A DNA stretch of 64,000 bases from Nelumbo lutea (taxonomy: Eukaryota; Streptophyta; Magnoliopsida; Proteales; Nelumbonaceae): positions 4,772,728 through 4,836,727 of the forward strand of contig JAKGHH010000008.1 of assembly GCA_022828595.1 (NCBI GenBank). The letters are read 5' to 3'. Below, piece by piece: positions 9,830-21,970 of this stretch. Position numbers and translations under genes: made by a program. Every line of letters begins with the position of its first letter. Within the stretch, counting starts at the first letter, position 1. Below the pieces are notes generated by a model that worked only from the letters and a program-made list of their open reading frames with translations, was not told the origin of the DNA and ran no database searches.

Positions 9830-11800
9830 ATGTCTAACTCGGATAGTTCAGACGGTTCTTCAAGTGGGTTTGATGCAGGTTCTATGAACTGAGTTGCATC
9901 CCCCGATGGCCTTAGCGAACCTAAGGTAGAACTTGAGGAAGAGTTTGATCCCGTAGGCCAAGCCGCCTCGGGCAGTTTGGCGTCCACCTATCATCGAGGT
10001 CGGATGTTAGACAAGTTTGGTCCCTCGACCATGATGCCTAAAGAGCTCCAATCCCTAATTACCTATTACAACTTGCTTGGGGAGTACGCCTATTTCATTC
10101 ATTCGGGTAGCTTTCCTTGGGAACACGGTCCTAAAGAGATCATGATATTCCGGGAGCAGCTCACTGCGGGGATGCAACTGCCTTTCCACCCCCTTCTTGT
10201 CGAGGTCATGAACCACTTCAGTGTTACTGTCGGTCAGCTTCACCCAAACTCCATTCGTAACTTGGTGGGGACAATCTCCCTATTTTGCGAACATGGCTTT
10301 CCTTTAGACTTGGAGATATTCTCCTCTATTTTAATGCTTAAGAAACAAGCGGGTCCCCTTCCCGGGCATAGGCGGGCGTATTACCTGTCTCCTTGCCTGG
10401 GTTTTAAGCTCTTGCACGAACTTCCCAACAAGGTCCCGACTGGAAGCGGGACTACTTCGGGGTGCGAAGTGTACTAGGGTGGCCGTTTCAGACCGGGTGG
10501 GGGATGGCCGCCCCTGACTCTGGTGTTACGCTTGATAAAGAGATGGTGAAGGGCCTCCGGCAATGGGCACGGCTAGGGCTAAAATGCCATCAGTATCTAA
10601 CGGAGGCCAAGCTCATTATGGTTGGCCTGAGTTCGGGTAGGTTCCTTGCTCAGAGGTTTCTTGTTTTGCTTTGTTATTTCGTTTTTTCTGATGCCAAACT
10701 CTTTTATTGCAAGTATGATGGACTCAGAAAAGACTCGCGGTGGACACCTGTTTCAAGGCATGAAGAAGAGGAAGCGAATCGCCAAGCGAACTCGTGCCGA
10801 GCTGCCCCAGGATGCGAAGCCTCAGGTACCAAACTACACGTCAGAGGATCCGCCCAGGGAGCCCGAGGTGGCTCCTCCAATGCAAGAAGCGGTAGGGGCC
10901 CCTTATGTCGAGACTACTCACACGGGAGCTCCCGCCTACTCTAGTGCTCCTGCTTACTCTGGGTCCGCTTATACGCGAGCTGAGCCCTCAGGCTCGGGAG
11001 CCCAAGGGGAATTCAGGAGTGTGCTGTCGCCGAACTACGCTCTTCAGAAGAGTAGGGAGGTCACCTTCCCCAAGGAGATCGGGGCGTGGATTGATCTTCC
11101 TTTGAACCATGTTGCCTGTCGTGCTGCTACTCATGCTATGGTTGTGAGTCAGATTTCTTGTCGGGCTTCTTTGTTTTTATCCCTCTTGTTGTCGTTCTCT
11201 TAATCACTTGTTTTTTCCTTTTGGTAGGTGAACTCTTCTATCCATGCCTTGGCGGCCCAGGTGGAGAGGAGCTCGAGGCAGGCGTGAGCTACCGAAGAGG
11301 CTTTTCGTGCTGCCGAGGCGACTTCTCGAGCTACTGAGGCAGCTGCTCGTGCTGCTGAGGAGGCTGCTCCCGCTGCTATGGCCAGACAGGCGAGGTTTCA
11401 GAGAGATGTCGAGGCCATGGGGGTTGTTGTGAAGCACATGATGGACCTAAGGCTGGATCTACAGCATCAGGTTGAATACCTTCACGAGGACATTAGGGAG
11501 AGGACACAAATATTTTCTCAAGGCATAGAAGATGCCAAGAAGAAGGTCGTCGATGAGTACATTGTCTCGCCGCGCTTTGATGACCTGATGGTGGACTCGT
11601 ACAGAAGTGGTTTTAAACTAAGCCAGTGGATGATTCGAAACACATACCCCGAGCTCGATATCAGTGCCATATCCACTTCGCACATAACTCAAGAGATGGC
11701 CAACGCTGCTGATGGTGAGCTAGATTCCGAGGGCGAGGCAGGACCTTCGGGTATTATTGAAGTGCCTTCTGATAATGAAGAAGTAGCTCCGGGCCTGTAA
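9830..11800 (+). pseudogene. E1 antisense gene (putative gypsy-type transposon protein), broken
   Basis: A spliced gene on the strand opposite to gag-pol. Proposed exons: 9830-10636, 10714-11144 and 11228-11800; the introns begin GTAGGT and GTGAGT and end in AG. The first exon starts MSNSDSSDGSSS and holds LPFHPLLVEVMNHF, QLHPNSIRNLVG and IFSSILMLKKQAGPLPG, which match the plant 'putative gypsy type transposon' (Transposase_28) family. The second exon is Lys/Arg-rich, then Pro/Ser-rich. The third has Ala/Glu heptad-like repeats (coiled coil) and an acidic tail ending EEVAPGL. Breaks: TGA at 9890-9892, a 1-base deletion near 10440, and TGA at 11285-11287. The same gene occurs in E2, so it belongs to the element family. 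Its function is unknown; similar antisense ORFs are reported in other Tat elements. Confidence 0.75.
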
Positions 11801-12092
11801 TTTTTTTTTCAAAATGTACATTCCCTTATATTGAAATGGAATGACTTTTCTTTTGGTGTTGGTTGTTCTCTCCCAAGTTGACCGTATTTTCCGAACTAAT
11901 CATATGCCCGATCTATTTCTTGCCCGGGTTACTGCACTCACACGACCTATTTTGATGTTTAATACTTAAGTCTCCGCTTCGCCTGAGACTTTGGCTGACG
12001 TTTCTTTGCTTGCTTATGTCGAGGTTCCTTCGTTAGCTCGGCATCCTGGCCCTTGGGCTCTACAAGCGATTTCGTCCACTTCGCCTGGTGGT

Positions 12093-15000
12093 CTATAGGT
12101 AGTATCTCCTTAAGTTGACGATGTTCCACGCTCAGGGTACTTGTTTGCCCTCTAAGGTTTCGAGCTCGTATGCCCCCTCGAGTGCTCTCTTTACTCTGTG
12201 GGGCCCTTCCCAATTTGGTCCAAGTTTGCCCACGCCGGGTTCAGGCACCATGATCTTACAGAGAACCAGGTCGCCGACTCGGAAGCTCCGCTTCTTTACT
12301 CTGGCATTGTAGTACCGAGCTACTTTTTGCTGGTAGGTCACTGTCCCTATGTGCGTGAGGTCTCTTACCTCATCCAGTAGGTCGAGGATGGTATGTAACT
12401 CGTCTTCGTTTGTCTTATTGTCATATGCTTCTAGTCGCAATGTAGGTATTTCAATTTTCGCTGGAATTACCGCTTCAGTGCCGTAGGTAAGGTTAAAGGG
12501 GGTCTCTCCCGTGGCAATTTTTTCTGTAGTTTGGTGAACCCATAGAACACTTGGTAGCTCGTCCGCCCACAACCCTTTAGCTCGGTCTAGTCGTGCTTTC
12601 AGTCCACGAAGGATGGCTCTGTTCATTACTTCTGTCTGACTGTTTGCCCGCGGGTGTGCGACCGATGTGAAGTTCTGACGAATTCTCATATTTTGGCACC
12701 ATTCTTGGAACTTAATATCCTCAAACTGTTTTCCATTGTCAGAGATCAGTACCCGAGGAAGCCCGAAGTGACATACTATGCTCTTCCAAAAGAAGTGTTG
12801 TATGTTTCGAGCTGTAACTGTTGCCAGAGGTTCAGCTTCTATCCATTTTGTGAAGTAATCTATTGCCACCACTAGGAACTTTCTCCCACCTGTTGCTGGC
12901 GGGAATGGCCTCAGGAGGTTGATGCCCCATTGCACAAAGGGCCATGGGTTGGTGAGGTATTTGAGGTCGAAAGTAGGCTAATGGTGGATATTGGCGTGCT
13001 TCTGACACATGTCACATTTTCTGACGAGTTTGACAGCTTCTGCCTTCATCTTTGGCCAGTAGTATCCTTGTCGAAGTGCCTTTTGGGCAAGGGCTCTGCC
13101 CCCTAGGTGTCCGTCGCACAGTCCTTCATGAGTGTTGCGGAGTATGAGCTCGGCTTCGGCAGGTCGCAAGCAACGCAAGTAGGGGAGCGTGTAGGACCGT
13201 CGGTACAACCGTTCGTCTATTATGACGTATTTGGATGCCTGGCGTTGCACCCTCTTGGCTGCATTGCGGTCCACAGGGAGGGTTCCATCTAGCAAGAAGC
13301 TCGCGAGTGGGTCGATCCAACTCGGCTCTGCTTCAAGGACGGGAGCGACCTCCTCTGCCCCACCGAGAATGCTAGGCCAAGGTAAGTCCTCTATGTACAC
13401 TGTTCTCATGGTGTTGTAACTCGTGCTGGCTAACCGGGATAAGGTGTTGGCCTTAGTGTTCTCTGACCTTAGGATTTTCTTGATGAAGTGTGATTGGAAG
13501 TTGAGTAGAGCTTCCTTTACTTTCGCCAAGTATGCGATCATAGAGAGCTAGCGTGCTTCGTATTCGCCCGTAACCTGGTTGACCATGAGTTGGGAATCAC
13601 TACAGATAACTATGTGCTTTGTTCTTACCTTTTGCACTAGGTTCAGCCCGACTATCAGTGCCTCATACTCTGCCTCATTGTTGGATGCCGCGAACTCAAA
13701 GCGTAGTGCGTATTCCAATTTCATGCCACCCGGACCGCATAGGACTATTCTATCCCCACTGCCATGCTGGTTCGAGGAGCCATCTACATGAAGGATCCAG
13801 GGCTCCTCATCCTAGTTCGCGCTTGGCCTAACTAGGAGAGATGCCACACTGGCTGCTACTTCACAGGGTTCAGACTCTATTGGCTTGGGAGCTCTGGGTT
13901 CACCCGAACTGGGGATCTCGGGCTCAACCGGCCCAGGGGCTTCGAGGCTGAATGTGCACTCGGTGATTAAATCTGCTAAGGCTTGGGCCTTAATGGCAGT
14001 TCGTGGCTTGTACTGGAGGTCGTACTCGCTGAGCTCGATGGCCCACTTCGTCAGCCGACTGGAAACCTCGGGCTTGAGTAAGACTTGCCTCAGAGGTTTG
14101 TCAGTCAAGACGATGACAGTGTGAGCTTGGAAATATGGGCGGAGTTTCCGAGCTGCAATTATCAGTGCGTATGCTAGCTTTTCTATCTGCGGGTATCTGG
14201 TTTCTGCTCCCTGTAGAATTTTACTAACATAATAGACGGGTCGCTGGACCCGATCTACTTCTTTTATTAGTACCGAACTGACCACCTCGTCGCTTGCCAA
14301 GAGGTACAGTTTTAAGACCTCGCCCTCCTCGGGCCTGGCTAAGGTTGGCACATTAGGGAGGTAGGTCTTTAGCTCATCAAACGCGAGCTGGCAATCTCGG
14401 GTCCATTCGAACCCTTTGCCTTTGATTGCCTTAAAGAAAGGTAGACAACGGTCTGCCGATTTGGACATGAAGCGGCTCAGAGCGGCTATGCGGCCATTTA
14501 GCCTCTGAACCTCTTTTACTTTTCGGAGTGGTCTCATATCTAGGATGGCCTTTATCTTGTCCGGGTTGGCCTTAATACTGCGCCGGTTGACAATGTACCA
14601 TAGGAACATACCCGAGGTGACACCGAAGACACATTTGTTGGGGTTCAGTTTCATGCTAAATTGACGTAGAATTTGGAAGACAAAATCTAAGTCTTGTATT
14701 AATTCCTGTGAGAACTGCGTCATGTCGACCATGTCGTCTACATAACATTCTATTTTCGTGCCAATTAAGGGCTGAAATAACTTATTTACAAGTCTTTGGA
14801 ATGTCGCCCCTGCATTTTTCAGTCCGAAGGGCATGACCTTGTAGCAGTACAGGCCGAACTCGGTTATGAAGCTGGTTTTTTCCTCATCGGACTGGTCCAT
14901 CCTGATTTGGTTGTAGTCTAAGTAGGTGTCCAAGATGCTTAGCAACTCATGTCCCGAGGTCGCGTCCACTAGGCGGTCAATTATGGGGAGGGGGAAGTAG

Positions 15001-16385
15001 TCTTTTGGGCAAGCTCGGTTCAGGTCGGTGTAACCGATGCACATGCGCCACTTGTCGTTTGCCTTTTTCACCAGTACTGGGTTGGCTACCCAGCTCGGGT
15101 AATGAACTTCCCTTATGAAGTCCGTTGCGAGGAGCTTTTTAACCTCCTTGTCAACCGCCCTCCAGTGCTTCGAGGCTAAGTTGCGTTTCTTTTGTCTAAT
15201 GGGTCTGACTACAGGGTTAGTGTTAAGTTTGTGAGTTATAAGGTCAGGGTCAATACCGGGCATATCGACCGCGGACCATGCAAAAATATCTAAATTTTGA
15301 AGTAAGAAACTCACTAGGTCGGTTCGTAGAGGCTCCTTGACGGAAGCACCGATTTGTAGCGTTCAAGCTGGATCTATAACAGAGGTCGGGATCGTGACCG
15401 TTTCATCTATGGGCGAAGCTCGTTCCTTGCCCTGCTCCATAGGCCGCTCCAGTTTGAGGTCGTCGGCTGCCTTGGTTTTTCCCTTCAGGGCGGCAACATA
15501 ACACTTGCGGGACTCAAGCTAGTCGCCCCGCGCTACCCCCACACCGAAGTCTGTGGGGAACTTCATTGCCAGATAGTAGGTGGAGACCACTGCCCGTATA
15601 ATATGCGTAATTGGCCGCTCTATTATGGCATTGTATGGGGAGGGGGTCGCAACCACCAGGAAATCGTGGTTGAGTCTGACCGCGCAAGGCCATGTGCTGA
15701 CTTCCACATGTATTGTTATCTTCCCAAGGGGCCTGACTTCCTCTCTGCTGAAGCCCACCAGAGGAGTGTTTGCGGGCTTCAACTCGCTTCTCTACAACTA
15801 TAGCTGGTCAAATGCCGACTTGAAGAGGATGTCCGCCAAACTACCTAAATCCACAAGTACATGCCTGACTTCGAAGTCGCTGATCCTTAGTTTTATGACA
15901 AGCGCGTCATCGTGGGTGTAGTGGACAACTCGCGCGTCGTCTTCCATGAAAAAGATCGGTTCTTCTGTCTTCAACCTCTTTGGAGGGTTCTGTTCTTCTC
16001 GGGCTGCCTCGCGAACTGACATTCGGGCTGCTGCCGAAGTATACCATGCTACCACCAAACCTCCCACAATCACATGGATGGTTCCCCGAACTGGCCTTTC
16101 TTCTGGAGGCTATCGCTGCAACGCTTCGGCCGGTCTGCTACTGGATTCGGGGGCATCCTTTCCGTGCTCCCCTTGCCGACATGCCTTATTATTAGTATCA
16201 TTATGTTGTACAAAATTTCTCAAATATCCGCGACGGATGAGTCCCTCTATCTCATCCCGGAGATGTTTGGTACTATGATCGTGATCTCTATGAAAACTAC
16301 AACACATTTTTTTATTTCTCTCGTTTGGATTACTCTTTAGGCGAGGTGGACACTTTACGTATGGGGCATCCTTGATCATCATCAA
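12093..16385 (-). pseudogene. pol: E1 pol polyprotein, broken
   Basis: Minus-strand order: a short N-terminal part, aspartic protease, reverse transcriptase, RNase H, second RNase H, integrase. The protease motif reads VDLGSLADILF where E2 has VDSGSSADILF, so the catalytic D-S/T-G is lost. RT has the VMPFGLKNAGATFQR and CYVDDM motifs. Integrase shows the HHCC finger (THEGLCDGHLGG, CDMCQKH), DYFTKWIEAEPL and SDNGKQFED. Stops interrupt it at 15519, near 15365, at about 13542, near 12977 and at 12132; most are TAG or TGA where E2 has CAG or CGA. It ends near 12093, about 290 bp from the convergent antisense gene. Not functional. Confidence 0.88.
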
Positions 16386-17851
16386 GATCTCGGTCCGCCT
16401 TGTGTTTAACGGCGTGTAATCCGTCCGAACTGCTAAGGGAGCTCGAGTCGCCTAGGTTGGAGGGCTTACCTTCTCTTTTTCTTTTCTTGACCCCGCCTTC
16501 GGTTCTTTGGTTGATTTCTTCCTCTGTTCTCATGAACTTGTCCGCGAGCTTGAGGAAATCGGCCACGGTCGCGGGCTGGCTGGCTACCATGTGCCATTTG
16601 AACTCCTTGTGCGTTACTCCTCTCTTGGTCATCGCGAGCTGTACTGCGGGGTCTAATCGCAGTATCTGCAAGCATGCATCATTGAACCGCTTGATGTAGC
16701 CCTGGATGGATTCTCCTTCCCTCTGGATTACTCCGAAGATGGTTTCCTCGGTTCTGGGACACCGCTTGCTGGTAACGAAGTGTGCGGTGAAGACCTGCAC
16801 AAACTAGGTCCAGCTTCTCATTGACCCGGGGGCTAGGTTCCTGTACCAGGTGCGGGCCACCCCCTGAAGGTGGTGGTGAAGGCCACACACATGCATGATT
16901 CATTGGCCCTAGCGATGTGCATTTGGGACCAGAAAGCATCGACACGGTCATTGGGGTTAAAGGACCCATCATACTTGTCCAAAGGTGGGAGCTTGAAGTC
17001 TCTAGGCATGGAGACTGCCAGGAGTTCTGATGCGAGGGGGGAAAGAACTGAGAGAATTGGGGTAGCTTTTACCTCGTCTGAGCTCGTCTCTTCCTTACCT
17101 CTGAGCTCTGGCAGGACACAAGTGGCAGTTCGGCGACTTCATCGGCGCCTTTGTTGTTGAGTGGGCCTGGTACGAGCACGATGCGCCCGGAATGTTGGAA
17201 GTCTGCTGCTAGGGCGCTGAACCGGTTCTCCATGAGTGAGAACTCAGGCTTGGAGCATCGAGGTGCTGACTTTGCGGGCGAGGTTCCCAACCCACCTGCG
17301 AGCTGCGAGGCGGGGGTGATTTTCCTTTCCTTTCGGCCTGAGGATGAGGCCTGGCTATTAGGGGGGTTCTGGAGTTGGGAGGCTTCTCCTCGGTGAGGGC
17401 GTCCACCCTGAGGGGAGGCCTTAACCGGCTTTGGAACAGGGTGCCGAGGTGGAAGCAGTGACTGGTTCAGGGGTAGCTGAGGGAACTGCCGCTGATAATG
17501 GTGTTGAGAGAGGTGGTGTAGTACTTGGTGCTACTGAAGTTGATGCTGCAGGAATTGTTGCATTTGGGCTTGCATTGCCCGCATGCATTGCATTAGGTCG
17601 TCCAACAGGTTTTGGCGGGTCGCCAGTGGGACAACAGTTGGTTCAGCAAAAGTTGTTTCAATAGGGAGTGGAAGAGGGATGTTCAGGGAAGGAAGGTTTA
17701 GGGGCGCCACTGCTTGTGGCGCATTCAAGCTGGGGATCCCATCCACTGGAAGGGGGATGGTGAACTGTCCGATGCACACCACGGGGACTTGGAGTTGTTC
17801 CCCGGTGGTGTTCATTTTTGTGCCACATTCGGCATTGCTGGAAGAAGCCAT
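16330..17851 (-). pseudogene. gag: E1 gag, broken
   Basis: Starts MASSSNAECGTKMNTTGEQL and continues through a Gln/Pro-rich stretch to the capsid-like gag domain (best seen at 16800-16500: QVFTAHFVTSKRCPRTEE, GYIKRFNDACLQI). It aligns with E2 gag but is split by stops and frameshifts between about 17530 and 16800. The gag frame runs past the start of the pol frame at 16385, and pol is in the +1 frame relative to gag, as in E2. Confidence 0.82.
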
Positions 17852-17911
17852 GGGTGTTGGAGTTTTTTGGAAGAATAGGAGGTTATGAGAGTTTTAGAGG
17901 GAGGCTTTTAG

Positions 17912-17936
17912 AAGCGTTCCCATAGACGGCGCCAAT
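17912..17936 (-). other. E1 primer-binding site
   Basis: Directly inside the 5' LTR the minus strand reads attggcgccgtctatggg. TGGCGCC just after the LTR is a typical tRNA 3'-end complement. E2 has attggcaccgtctgtggg. Which tRNA is the primer cannot be settled by eye. Confidence 0.7.
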
Positions 17937-18721
17937 TGATGGTGCGCAATCCGGCCGGTCCTAGCTGTCAACGACCTTGCCTCTAAATGGAGCTACAGAG
18001 AACCTGAAACGGAGAAGATAAGGGAACTCTAAGGGGAACCCGATGAGATTGCTCCGAAGCTCAAGTTAGTATTCTCTCAAAGGCAAGATAAAACCAGATG
18101 GCGCAAAGTTCACATACCTTGTTCTTGGGGGGTAGGGAGCTTTTTATAACCACTTCGCGCACTCACTCCGAAGCTTCTGTCAGGTCAGGTATGATTACTT
18201 CAGTGCTCTATCAGTTCGGGTGTCATCCCCTCTGTTGGGACAGAACCGCCACTACTCCTTGTTAGAACCGTCTCTGTAACTGGAGATGGCGGTGGTCGTT
18301 TGAAGTGCGGCTGTCAAGCGTCAGATCCCAAGTCAGTCAAGTGCACCGCCCCTGGATACGAACTTCCTCGATGTCAGGCATGGTACAGTTGTTTAGTTCG
18401 GCGTCCTGGAGGCGAAGTGCTGGAGTGGTGAGCGAGGTGAAGTCTTGAGTTCGGATAGAGGTGTGTCCCGAACTGCCATGGGGCAGGCCAGTTTGGGTTA
18501 TTGCCCTTTGTGTTTGGCTCGGGGCCTAAGGGAGAGTTCGGGTTCCTTGTAGAGAGTTCAGGCTTCCAATAGGGAGTTTGGAATGCTGGTAGGGGGTTCG
18601 GACCGCTGGTTCCTCCCTTTGATGCTCGCACCTTGGGCACACTATTGTGCCGAGCTGCTGCCTTTGCTGCCTTTACCACGTATTGCGTAATTACGAGATC
18701 AAGCCAAATCTTTTTTCATCA
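17937..18721 (-). repeat. E1 5' LTR
   Basis: 785 bp, bounded by tgatg and catca on the plus strand, so 5'-TGATG...CATCA-3' in element sense. A TATA-type box (tataaaaa in element sense) lies at 18141-18148. The R/U5 side resembles that of E2 (gggttccc, gagcttc, gaccggccggat), whereas U3 is unrelated to E2. Confidence 0.92.
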
Positions 18722-18726
18722 GATTC
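18722..18726. repeat. E1 target-site duplication, right
   Basis: GATTC, identical to 8349-8353. Confidence 0.9.
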
Positions 18727-19826
18727 TATTCAACCAAGAAAACCAACTATATCTCACCCAAAATCATAGTTCTTAACAAATTTAGGAGTGAGAAACTATA
18801 TGATAGGCAAAGAGAGTGACCGCTCTTTCAGCGAATTCATCAGCAATTATATTACGTGAACGGGAATCATAACTAATCTTTAAATTATGAATCTACTACA
18901 TAAGTAAAAAAAAAAAAAGGCAAAAAACATATTGTTCTTGATTTGATTTTTTTTTTCTATCCAAAAAAAGGCGTTTTATTAATTATTTCACCTCATAATT
19001 TTTTTTTGAATTTATAAATTTGGGAATAATGGTAGCTTAATAGATGAAGGAATAATGTAATGGTAGCTTAATGAACTAACCATTACATTTTCAAATAAAA
19101 CTTATAAAACTCCTTTCAATTGAGCATTTGGTAGTTTGTTATAGGAAGGACATATAGAAGTACTGGCTTATATTTGTTAAAGGATTCTTCCGTATAGTAT
19201 AAGTAGCCATTAGGTGGGATAGTTTGGGGAGTTTTCCTACTTGACCTAATTAAGAAACATTTTTTATAATAATTTAATATCTAATGATTAAAAAAATATT
19301 GGAAAAACCCTTGATAGTTGATACCTATAAGCTATAAATTAAAGAATATTAGTAAAAAAACTTGAACCAACTTGATTACTCTTATTAAAGCTATAAATTA
19401 ATTGCTTTTTATTTATTTATTTATTAACTGGTATGACGAAAAATTAAGTCCAACATTTGGCCGGGGTTCTGACTTCTGATGATGCGCAGTATTTGGACGG
19501 TCCCGATTTCTTCTATATGCTAATGGACCCCAGTTTTAACGTTCAACTCTGTTTTACCACGTGGCAACTACCGTCTTTAATCGGCGTTCACCAGGCAGTG
19601 TTGTCAGTAAAAAAATGCCACGGCCCCACAAGTCCAATTGAAAAAAAAGAGATCGTTTGACTGTTCCTGTTCCCAATTTAGAAAAGAAAAGTGGGAAACA
19701 ATACACAGAGAAGCCACCCTCACCTCTTCTTTTTCTTCTAATTTTCCCTTCCTTGACTGACTTATCTTCCCCCTGGTATCGCCTCCATAGTTCAACGCTC
19801 CAATCTTTGGGTCTTTCTGTGTATTC
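18727..19826 (+). other. Upstream region of the DUF3511 gene
   Basis: AT-rich, with short ATTT runs near 19410. A pyrimidine-rich stretch at 19720-19757 just before the ATG resembles the Y-patch/5' UTR of plant promoters. No convincing TATA box could be chosen. E1 sits 1.1 kb upstream of the gene. Confidence 0.4.
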
Positions 19827-20174
19827 ATGGGCGATTACAGATCCAGGTCGTACGGGGATGGGAGGATGCAGATGCAGAGCTATGGATGCAGGCCGACTGC
19901 AACTGGTACGTATGATATTAGATGTAACAGTGCTTCTTATGCTTCTTCTGCTCCACCAACACAGATGGGTAAGGACGTGAAGTTCAAGAAAGGAAAAAAC
20001 ACCAGTGGGTCTTTTTCAAAGAGTTGGAGCTTCAACGATCCTGAGTTGCAGAGGAAAAAGAGGGTTGCTAGCTACAAGGTCTATGCCATGGAGGGGAAGA
20101 TGAAAGGGTCTTTGCGGAAGAGCTTCAGGTGGCTCAAGGACAGATACACCCAGGTGGTCCATGGATGGTGGTGA
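19827..20174 (+). CDS. DUF3511 domain protein
   Basis: Intronless gene for a 115-residue basic protein. Residues about 69-107 carry the plant DUF3511 signature: DPELQRKKRVASYKVY, MEGKMKGSLRKSFRWLK. The N-terminal 60 residues are Ser/Tyr/Gly-rich and poorly conserved in this family, with several SYG/SYA words. There is no signal peptide or membrane segment. The ATG at 19827 is the first in frame and gives the usual family length. The family has no established biochemical role. No break is seen, and the frame ends in TGA at 20172-20174. The gene sits between two Tat retrotransposons, 1.1 kb from E1 and 5.6 kb from E2. Confidence 0.88.
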   Translation: MGDYRSRSYGDGRMQMQSYGCRPTATGTYDIRCNSASYASSAPPTQMGKDVKFKKGKNTSGSFSKSWSFNDPELQRKKRVASYKVYAMEGKMKGSLRKSFRWLKDRYTQVVHGWW

Positions 20175-21836
20175 TTGTTGGGGTTTTCTCGTTTTGCCTA
20201 CTTATTTAATGTTTTTATATTTTTGGGTTATGTAAGTTCTGTCCGTATGCTTGACAATCTTGAATCTGATATCATCAAAATCTTAGGACGAAGGTATTTT
20301 CATGGATAAATTGTCCGGATTGCTTGTTTATGGACTGGACATATTTCTTTGTAAATTTTAATAGCTCCAAGTTTCAGCGTTTCTGGCTAGGTTGCTTTCT
20401 TTCCCTTTCTGTAATCTAACTAATCTCTGTATGTGTTTTTTTTTTTTTTTTTTTCTTTGCATCCTTGGAACTCTGGAAGCTCTGATTAAGTTATGGTACA
20501 TGAAGATTTCTTGATATTGGGTGGTTTCTTCACTTTATTGTATGAAAGATTCTTATTTATTTAAATTTGGTTCTTCGGTGACGGGTTTTTTAAGGCTATC
20601 TTGTTTGTTTTCTCTCATGGTCTGATCGTCTCTAAACCATGGGTTCCATTTTCCGTTTTATATGAGAAAATCGGATTTTGGTTCTTGATCTACTCCTTTT
20701 GTTTCCTGAAAATTATATTTTCATATTTAGATTCTGGCCATAGGGGAGGTTATATTTCGCCGTTTACCCATGCCAGTCAAACTGTCCAGAACTTCTTTCA
20801 GCACATCTTTTGTGTTGAAAACTGAAGTTGAGGTTATTCTTTTGAAGTCCCCTTCCTCTCTTCTGCTCGTTCCTGCTTTTTAGGACTATCAATGTTCTTC
20901 TCTCCACCGCACTATCAATTTTCCGAAGTTTTGATTTTCCAATGTTGCTTTTATGTTCAATATTATAATCCAACCGATCATAGAAGATGGCATGGTTTAT
21001 GATTAGGTACAATCAAGAAACTATATTTGGGTTCAACGATCCCCTATTTGAATCCATTTCCTTGTTTTTCAAAAAAAAATTCATTTCCTTGTTTGTTTTG
21101 TATTGATAGATTTTCTAGTAATTTAATCTGGGACTGCATCTTTTTTGTGTTACCTGCATAGAATACCTTTTTATATTTATTGTAGGGGCTGATTTAGAAA
21201 CCTTTTCTCTACAATTTGAATAGGATTACAGATAACAGAAATGAAATGTGGGATGATTCGTTAAACCCAGAAATATAGCATGACTAGACCTATATGTAAT
21301 TACAGAACTGTTGTATGAAGTTGTAATGGATTCAAAAGAAATTGAGCATACCAAGAATCAAGAGTATCAGGGTGCAAGTAGTGTATGTGTGATGTATCCA
21401 GTTCTCCCAATTCAATGCTTGGGAAATGGCATTAAATTCCTCTGATGATTGGATTAGGGATTCAAGGTGTTTTTTTTTTAATGGGTAGTAGATATTAGAG
21501 GTTACTTGGAGAACAGATGTGCAGAAGGGTAGATTTTGATGTCTTTTCGTTTGTTCTGTTAGTGCATTGTGGCATTGCGAAAGAACTAGGTATTAGAGGT
21601 AATTGGCATCAGAAGGGTGGATTTCTACATCAGCTTTATGTTAGTGCTTAGTGGCATTGCAATAGCAGACCATAGACAATGGCGTTTATCTCTTTTAGAG
21701 TTTTAGTCATGCTGTATATAATGGTACGATCTGCATCTGCTATTGGTGTTTTACAAAAACTCACTTACTACTTAAAAACAAAGGATGTTTGAAGGCTTAA
21801 TTGATGTGCACAAGTTTCTTTCAATGCCTGATAGAG
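20175..21836. other. 3' flank of the DUF3511 gene and spacer
   Basis: T-rich 3' UTR-like sequence followed by spacer with no recognisable coding region. A T-run lies at about 20436-20453. Confidence 0.4.
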
Positions 21837-21839
21837 TAA

Positions 21840-21970
21840 GGCTGCATTTGGCATTCCTTATTTTAAGGACTTGTCTTCTTTTTACAGTTAAAAACTCAGC
21901 ATTCATAGGGGCATTTTAACAGCAAAAAGGAGATAACAAGTCCTTAAAATAAGGAATGCCAAATGCAGCT
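21840..21970. mobile_element. Tourist-like MITE
   Basis: 131 bp with a perfect 34-bp terminal inverted repeat: left arm 21841-21874 starts gctgcatttggcattcctta, and its exact complement is at 21936-21969. It is flanked by TAA on both sides (21837-21839 and 21971-21973), the 3-base target preference of PIF/Harbinger elements. There is no coding sequence. The perfect arms suggest a recent insertion. Confidence 0.8.

Larger units (their letters stand above)
8354..18721 (-). mobile_element. Ty3/Gypsy Tat-type LTR retrotransposon E1 (complete, decayed)
   Basis: A 10.4-kb element read on the minus strand: 5' LTR at 17937-18721, primer-binding site, gag, pol (protease, RT, RNase H, second RNase H, integrase), an antisense gene, polypurine tract, and 3' LTR at 8354-9149. 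Both ends are fixed by the GATTC duplication. The Tat assignment rests on the archaeal-type second RNase H before integrase, no chromodomain after integrase, and the extra antisense gene near the 3' LTR. The LTRs differ at many sites and in length (785 and 796 bp), and the coding region has many stops and shifts, so E1 is older than E2 and inactive. Confidence 0.93.

Noticed and set aside
12132..12312. Plus-strand frames inside the E1 integrase region
   Set aside because: Shadows of the integrase reading frame on the other strand.
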